13,762 nucleotides of DNA, from assembly GCA_964445715.1 (NCBI GenBank), contig CAYULJ010000037.1, forward strand, positions 1 to 13,762, given 5' to 3'. Position numbers and translations under genes: made by a program. Shown piece after piece: positions 13,567 through 13,762 of this stretch (position 1 is its first letter; each line of letters starts with the position of its first letter). The DNA comes from CAYPYS01 sp964445715 (lineage in GTDB: Bacteria; Omnitrophota; Gorgyraeia; Gorgyraeales; Gorgyraeaceae). Under the pieces are notes generated by a model. It had not been told where the DNA came from. It was given only the letters and a program-made list of their open reading frames with translations, and searched no databases.

Positions 13567-13595
13567 AGTATATCCCCAAAATCCAATATTGTCAA
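13567..13595 (-). promoter_or_regulatory. Sigma-70-type promoter of the coiled-coil gene and aroA
   Basis: On the minus strand TTGACA (13590-13595) and TATACT (13567-13572) have a 17-bp spacer, about 20 bp before the ATG at 13545. An R1 palindrome lies about 29 bp upstream of the -35 box. Confidence 0.8.
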
Positions 13596-13624
13596 GGGGT
13601 TATGGGACAGCTTCGGGTAGGATC

Positions 13625-13665
13625 CTTAAGTTTACACTTTAACATTGTTAAAATGTAAACTTAGA
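13625..13665. repeat. R1 copy 7 upstream of the coiled-coil gene
   Basis: The palindrome has a central T at 13645, one internal C-A position (a G-U pair in the minus-strand RNA) and a changed end (CTTAGA). It lies upstream of the promoter and probably marks the 3' end of a gene beyond the right edge. Confidence 0.92.
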
Positions 13666-13669
13666 GCTT

Positions 13670-13723
13670 CTTGTACCAGGTACAACTTCTACGTTAAGCA
13701 ACATGCCGTGTACCTGGTACAAG
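13670..13723. repeat. R6: inverted repeat with 15-bp perfect arms near the right edge
   Basis: The arms CTTGTACCAGGTACA (13670-13684) and TGTACCTGGTACAAG (13709-13723) are exact complements with a 24-bp loop. Each arm contains the near-palindrome GTACC-N-GGTAC. There is no T-run after it, so it does not look like a terminator. Confidence 0.85.
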
Positions 13724-13762
13724 AGAAGGCTAGGGGGGGTTATTCGTTCTCGTAGGCTTGAA

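Noticed and set aside
1744..13665. R1 copies as a CRISPR array
   Set aside because: Copies are 1.1-2.9 kb apart with genes between them, not repeat-spacer units, and no cas genes are present.
13740..13760. Possible end of another minus-strand gene (QAYENE then stop)
   Set aside because: Only six codons are visible before the edge. Any frame would give a short open stretch, so it cannot be supported.

Overview
The window is a gene-dense stretch of bacterial chromosome in which every recognisable gene lies on the minus strand, so it reads from right to left. I infer an uncultured didermic bacterium, possibly Omnitrophota (Candidatus Omnitrophica). The basis is gene content and order (mreBCD-mrdA-rodA, then a TIGR03960-type B12/radical SAM gene, then type IV pilus ATPases with MshEN domains) and the many small repeats. 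The phylum call is tentative because no search was possible. The left edge looks like the end of an assembled contig, since bases 1-55 repeat exactly at 601-655.

Layout from right to left. 13546-13762 holds a palindrome pair and a near-consensus sigma-70 promoter. 12739-13545 encodes a membrane-anchored coiled-coil protein that I do not recognise, overlapping the start of aroA (EPSP synthase, 11412-12758). A second strong promoter at 11348-11376 drives the rod-shape operon mreB, mreC, mreD, mrdA (PBP2) and rodA. rodA is interrupted by an in-frame TAG. Then follow a radical SAM protein with a B12-binding-like N-terminus (4431-6044), a HAMP-GAF-degenerate GGDEF membrane protein with its own promoter (2892-4304), pilT, a stand-alone MshEN-domain protein, and the 5' part of pilB running off the left edge.

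Functionally there are two modules. One is the elongasome (MreBCD, PBP2, RodA), which builds lateral-wall peptidoglycan. The other is a type IV pilus motor module (PilB extension ATPase, PilT retraction ATPase) next to possible c-di-GMP-related proteins, whose binding or catalytic motifs are partly eroded. aroA supplies the shikimate pathway.

The most unusual content is the repeats. A 41-bp near-perfect palindrome (here R1) occurs six times plus once in decayed form, each time at a gene end. Four copies supply the stop codon of the preceding gene, and the unit carries stops in all three frames on both strands. Other palindrome families (R2, R3, R4, R6) fill the remaining junctions, so each of the nine gene junctions that is not an overlap contains one. 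R4-like sequence also sits in frame inside aroA. Three tandem arrays with a 7-bp period lie inside the aroA and radical SAM coding regions. There is no gene-free stretch longer than 300 bases.
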